A DNA stretch of 64,000 nt from Mesobacillus subterraneus (GTDB lineage Bacteria; Bacillota; Bacilli; Bacillales; Cytobacillaceae), in NCBI RefSeq assembly GCF_003937825.1, contig NZ_RSFW01000014.1:186001-250000 (forward strand). The letters are read 5' to 3'. The notes under the pieces are model-generated. The model searched no databases. It was not told the origin of the DNA and saw nothing but the letters and a program-made list of their open reading frames with translations. Made by a program: the position numbers and the translations under genes. Shown in pieces: positions 60,567 through 64,000 of this stretch. How positions within the stretch are numbered: the first letter of the stretch is position 1; every line of letters starts with the position of its first letter.

Positions 60567-62288
60567 CTAAACGGAAGTTTCAAACTGCACTTTATGGAGG
60601 TTGGCGAAGATTCCTCCCTGCTCGATCAGTTCATCATGGCTGCCCTGCTCGGCGATTCCATCCTCCGTCACGACCACAATTCGATCCGCATTTCTGATCG
60701 TGGCCAGCCTGTGGGCGATCACCAGCGTCGTGCGGTTTTTCGAGAGTTCCGTCAGTGCTTTTTGGATGATTCTCTCGGTTTCAGTATCAAGGGCCGAGGT
60801 CGCTTCATCCAAAATCAGGATCGGCGGGTTTTTCAAGAACATCCTGGCAATCGCGATCCGTTGCTTCTGTCCCCCGGACAACTTCAGGCCGCGCTCGCCG
60901 ATCTGTGTTTCATACCCATCAGGCAAAGCCGCAATGAAATCTTCCAGATGTGCCTGTTTTGCCGCTCTGACAATATCCTCATGTGTCGCTCCAAGCGAGC
61001 CATAAGCGATATTCTCACGCAGCGTTCCGGTAAACAAGAACACATCCTGCTGCACGATCCCAATTTGTGAGCGCAGCGATTTTTTCGACATATCCCGGAT
61101 ATCGATGCCATCAATCGTGATGCTGCCATCATTCACATCATAAAAGCGCGGAATCAGTGAACAAATCGTCGTTTTTCCCGCTCCGGAAGGCCCGACAAAT
61201 GCAATGGTCTCTCCACGGTTGATGTTTAAATCGATCCGATTCAGCACCGGTTTGTTGTTGTCATAGCTGAATGTCACTTTCTTGAACTCGATATCTCCTT
61301 TCAGCTGCGGAACCTCCACCGCATCTTTACGGTCCAATACGTCTGGATTTTGGTCCATCAGCTCGGTGAACCGCTTGAAGCCAGCCATTCCTTTTGGATA
61401 CAGTTCAAGAATTGCACTGATTTTATCGATTGGCTTGAACAGGACATTCACATAAAGCACAAATCCGACGAGTTCTCCGTAACTCAGGCTTCCCTGGAAG
61501 CTCAAATATGCTCCATACACAAGAACAACCAGGACAATCAGCCGCGTCAGCATATAAATGCTAGAGGAACTGATGGACATTACCTTGTATGCACTCAGCT
61601 TCGCCTTGCGGAATCGGCGGTTGTTCGCTGTGAATCTTTTAATCTCAAAATCTTCGTTTGTAAAAGACTGGACCACTCTGATTCCGGAAACGCTGTCTTC
61701 GACTCTCGCATTGACATCCGCAATATCACTGTACATATTCTTCCAGGCTGCATTCATTTTAATATTCGTATACGTAATCAGCCAGATCAGGAATGGCACG
61801 ATAATCATTGTGGTCAGTGCCAGTTTTACATTGATCGTCAGCATGATCCAGAACGCCCCGACAAATGTCATCACGGCAATGAATAAATCCTCTGGTCCGT
61901 GGTGGGCTAGCTCTCCCAAATCAAAGAGGTCATTTGTGATCCGACTCATGATATGGCCTGTTTTCGTGTTATCGAAAAAGCGAAAACTCTGCTTCTGGAC
62001 ATGCTGGAACAGCTGCTGCCTCATGTCCGTTTCAATATTGATCCCCAGTTTGTGCCCCCAATAGTTGACGATGTATTGCAGAAAGGTGCTGATGACATAC
62101 AACAGCAGCAAGCCGATGCTGACACTGACAATCATGTTCCAATTCCCGCCAGGCAAAAGTGTGTCAATGAACCACTGGACCGCCAGCGGGAAAGCCAGCT
62201 CAAGCAAAGCAACGATCACTGCACTGCTGAAATCGATGACGAATAACCTCCGGTGAGGCCGGTAGTATGTAAAAAATCTTCTTATCAT
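60567..62288 (-). CDS. ABC exporter, fused permease-ATPase (multidrug/lipid type)
   Basis: 573 residues. Six-helix type I exporter domain (about 1-310), ATPase at about 330-573: Walker A GPSGAGKTT, signature LSGGQKQR, Walker B ILILDEATSALD. Half-transporter working as homodimer, in the YwjA/MsbA-like group. ATG 62288 (MIRRFFTYYRPHRR) has AAAAGGAG 9 nt upstream; ATG 62315 and the frame to 62348 lack one. Confidence 0.92.
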   Translation of the reverse strand: MIRRFFTYYRPHRRLFVIDFSSAVIVALLELAFPLAVQWFIDTLLPGGNWNMIVSVSIGLLLLYVISTFLQYIVNYWGHKLGINIETDMRQQLFQHVQKQSFRFFDNTKTGHIMSRITNDLFDLGELAHHGPEDLFIAVMTFVGAFWIMLTINVKLALTTMIIVPFLIWLITYTNIKMNAAWKNMYSDIADVNARVEDSVSGIRVVQSFTNEDFEIKRFTANNRRFRKAKLSAYKVMSISSSSIYMLTRLIVLVVLVYGAYLSFQGSLSYGELVGFVLYVNVLFKPIDKISAILELYPKGMAGFKRFTELMDQNPDVLDRKDAVEVPQLKGDIEFKKVTFSYDNNKPVLNRIDLNINRGETIAFVGPSGAGKTTICSLIPRFYDVNDGSITIDGIDIRDMSKKSLRSQIGIVQQDVFLFTGTLRENIAYGSLGATHEDIVRAAKQAHLEDFIAALPDGYETQIGERGLKLSGGQKQRIAIARMFLKNPPILILDEATSALDTETERIIQKALTELSKNRTTLVIAHRLATIRNADRIVVVTEDGIAEQGSHDELIEQGGIFANLHKVQFETSV

Positions 62289-62452
62289 GTTGGGTTTCTC
62301 CTTTTCTATCTTCATGTGATTATATGCCAAGCAGTCCCAATTTTTCAATAATTCTCTCTAAATTTTAATTGATTATTTTACCAAAATTACAGGTTAGATT
62401 TTGGCTGGATTGGACATTTTAGGAAGAGAAGAAACGCAGAGGTGAAGAATGG

Positions 62453-62926
62453 ATGATTTCAAAACGACATTTCACATTTAACATCTTGATGATTGTCCTT
62501 CCCTGGCTGTCACTATTATTCATAGGGAAGCGCAGTTTTAAAAGATATTCATTATCGGGCATTTTCATCATTATCTTTGAAATCATCAATCATATGTATG
62601 GGCACAAAAGGAACTGGTGGAAGTTTTACAACAGGAAGAAGTCATTCCTAAGAGATGAACTCCCTTTCAGCATTGGCCCGTATATGCCATTGTCGATGTG
62701 GCTGCTGAAGTATTCCTACGGGAACTTCAAGAAGTTCATTACGCTGAATGCCATTGCGGACGGTATTTTTGCCTTCTTTTTCATCAATTTTTTGAAAAAA
62801 ATCAAGATTGTCCGCCTCCACAAATTGAGTAATCTCCAGTTCTTTTTTTACCTGCATTATAAAGCATATTTATTATATGGCGTGCAATATTTGTATGAGA
62901 GGGCTAATCGATACAGGTTTTTTTGA
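62453..62926 (+). CDS. Membrane protein of unknown function
   Basis: 157 residues, three to four hydrophobic segments (about 8-24, 34-48, 80-115) and strongly basic loops (GKRSFKRYS, KKIKIVRLHK). Aromatic-rich C-terminus. Similar short membrane proteins occur in many bacilli without known function. AGAGGTG precedes ATG 62453. Followed by a bidirectional terminator. Confidence 0.75.
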   Translation: MISKRHFTFNILMIVLPWLSLLFIGKRSFKRYSLSGIFIIIFEIINHMYGHKRNWWKFYNRKKSFLRDELPFSIGPYMPLSMWLLKYSYGNFKKFITLNAIADGIFAFFFINFLKKIKIVRLHKLSNLQFFFYLHYKAYLLYGVQYLYERANRYRFF

Positions 62927-62963
62927 CGAGGCTCTTATAGGAAAGATCGCTCAGTTATATCCA

Positions 62964-63000
62964 AAAACGCTCCGCGGCATAGAAGCCCGGAGCGTTTTTT
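62964..63000. terminator. Bidirectional terminator
   Basis: AAAACGCTCCG (62964-62974) pairs with CGGAGCGTTTT (62988-62998), with T runs on both strands. Confidence 0.88.
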
Positions 63001-63010
63001 CTGCTGGATA

Positions 63011-63853
63011 TTAGGATGGAACAAGGACGCCTTCCAGTTCTCGATTGATTTCTTTCGAACGGTTCGCAGCATGATGGACTGCCTGCGAAATGGCTGTTCC
63101 GCCGTTGTATTTTCTTAATGCATTTAAGCCTGAAGCTGTCGTTCCGTTTGGGGACGTGACATTTTCCCTGAGGACCTCTGGCGTCTCGTCTTTTTCAATA
63201 ATCATCTTCGCTGCGCCAAGGATTGTCTGGGCAATGATTTCCCGCGCCATTTTTCCGTCCATGCCGCTTTCCCTGCCAGCTCGCTCCATATGCTCCATTA
63301 AATAATAGAAATAAGCGGGGCCGCTGCCGGCGAGGCCAGTGAAAATGTCCATCTGCTCCTCTTCGATCAGGAATACCTTGCCCATGCTGCTTAGCAGTTC
63401 TTCCACTTCCTTGATGTGATCCTCTGTTGTAAATCGGCCAGGTGAGATGGCGGTAGCTGATTCCTGAATCATGCTTGATGTGTTCGGCATGACGCGGACT
63501 ACTTGCTGCCCCGAATTCAAGTTTTCTTCCATATAACCTGTGGAAATGCCTGCAAGGACAGATACCACTACTTGGCCAGGTACAATTTTATCCTTCAAAC
63601 TGGCGAGTGCATCTGCTGCGCCATTTGGTTTCATCACCAAAACAAAAATATCCATATCAGCATAGGGCAATTCCGATTGCGGCACTGCATTGATTCCGTA
63701 CCTTGATTCTAAACGCTCAAGCCTCGTTGCATTGCTCTTGTTCGTTACGTAAATGTGCTCCGCCCGAATTTTCCCAGACTTCACTGCTCCCGAGATCATT
63801 GACTCTGCCATTGAACCTGCACCTAAAAAAGCTACTTTCTTCTGTTTCAACAA
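63011..63853 (-). CDS. proI: Pyrroline-5-carboxylate reductase
   Basis: Last step of proline synthesis (P5C to proline with NAD(P)H), 280 residues. Rossmann motif FLGAGSMAES (about 9-18), central VKPNGAADAL-like segment, and the C-terminal signature GTTASGLNALRKYNGG. Start TTG 63853, or the adjacent TTG 63850, after GAGGTG. B. subtilis has several paralogues (proI, proH, proG); the assignment to proI is by general resemblance. Confidence 0.88.
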   Translation of the reverse strand: MLKQKKVAFLGAGSMAESMISGAVKSGKIRAEHIYVTNKSNATRLERLESRYGINAVPQSELPYADMDIFVLVMKPNGAADALASLKDKIVPGQVVVSVLAGISTGYMEENLNSGQQVVRVMPNTSSMIQESATAISPGRFTTEDHIKEVEELLSSMGKVFLIEEEQMDIFTGLAGSGPAYFYYLMEHMERAGRESGMDGKMAREIIAQTILGAAKMIIEKDETPEVLRENVTSPNGTTASGLNALRKYNGGTAISQAVHHAANRSKEINRELEGVLVPS

Positions 63854-64000
63854 ACCGCATTCACCTCGTCAAAGTTTATTTCCGTCGCATTTTATCAACG
63901 GTACCTATGGTAACATCCTGAAAATGAGATTCAAGGGACTCGGAACAATTCGGGAGGAAACGGGCGAGATAGTGAATGTAAGCGGAAACATCAGGACCTT
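63854..64000. other. Right edge of window, no assigned gene
   Basis: 147 bp upstream of proI. An open plus frame begins at an ATG near 63927 and runs off the edge, but no good ribosome site precedes it. A start at GTG near 63971 after GGGAGG is also possible. I cannot name a gene. Confidence 0.3.

Overview
The window looks like chromosome from a Bacillus-like member of the Bacillaceae (Firmicutes), possibly near Mesobacillus or Cytobacillus. Evidence: a yclNOPQ-type siderophore operon under a perfect Fur box, YesMN-type and YtrA-type regulators, a BcrC-like phosphatase, strong AGGAGG ribosome sites, frequent TTG starts, and U-tailed terminators. I see no rRNA, tRNA, CRISPR array, prophage or insertion sequence.

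Layout. 1-3.2 kb: acyl-CoA dehydrogenase (cut by the window edge) with its MerR regulator, and an M23 peptidase. 3.4-8 kb: asnA facing a serine-degradation operon (regulator, EIIC-like permease, sdaAB, sdaAA) with a probable cre site. 8-13.8 kb: diguanylate cyclase, ASCH protein, a small membrane protein, a class D sortase with an LPXTG surface protein, and a MerR/SRPBCC pair. 13.8-20.8 kb: arsenic island, with a minus-strand operon arsR-arsB-arsC-arsD-arsA-phosphatase-HesB-like gene and a plus-strand operon arsR2-55 aa protein-ArsP-like permease-42 aa protein. 21-32 kb: housekeeping and accessory genes, including a 1015-residue GNAT fusion paired with an amidohydrolase. 32-36 kb: yclNOPQ plus an HmoA-like monooxygenase. 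36-39 kb: an aromatic-acid-exporter-like gene and an aldo-keto reductase. 39-57 kb: beta-glucan (laminarin-like) utilisation locus, all on the minus strand: LplB/YtcP-type permeases and lipoprotein, a YesMN two-component system, two GH16 genes (both damaged), GH1, a GH94/149/161-type phosphorylase and GH30. 57-64 kb: GntR/ABC operon, ABC exporter, small membrane proteins, and pyrroline-5-carboxylate reductase.

Most interesting. First, the last gene of the ars operon is a HesB/IscA-like gene (13871-14149) with an in-frame UGA at codon 32, where this family has its key cysteine. A 7-bp hairpin with a UGGAU loop starts 18 nt after the UGA, which fits a bacterial SECIS, so it is a candidate selenoprotein. 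Second, this protein and two others in the island end in Cys-Cys-COOH, and the plus-strand operon carries four copies of one operator (ATCAA-N6-TTGAT), suggesting a metal(loid)-thiol/selenol detoxification module. Third, five intergenic arrays repeat a short core at a 21-bp period (about two helical turns), with different cores at different loci. Two arrays 39 kb apart share a core in opposite orientation. There is also a separate 52-bp tandem array of about nine units at 49.1-49.6 kb.
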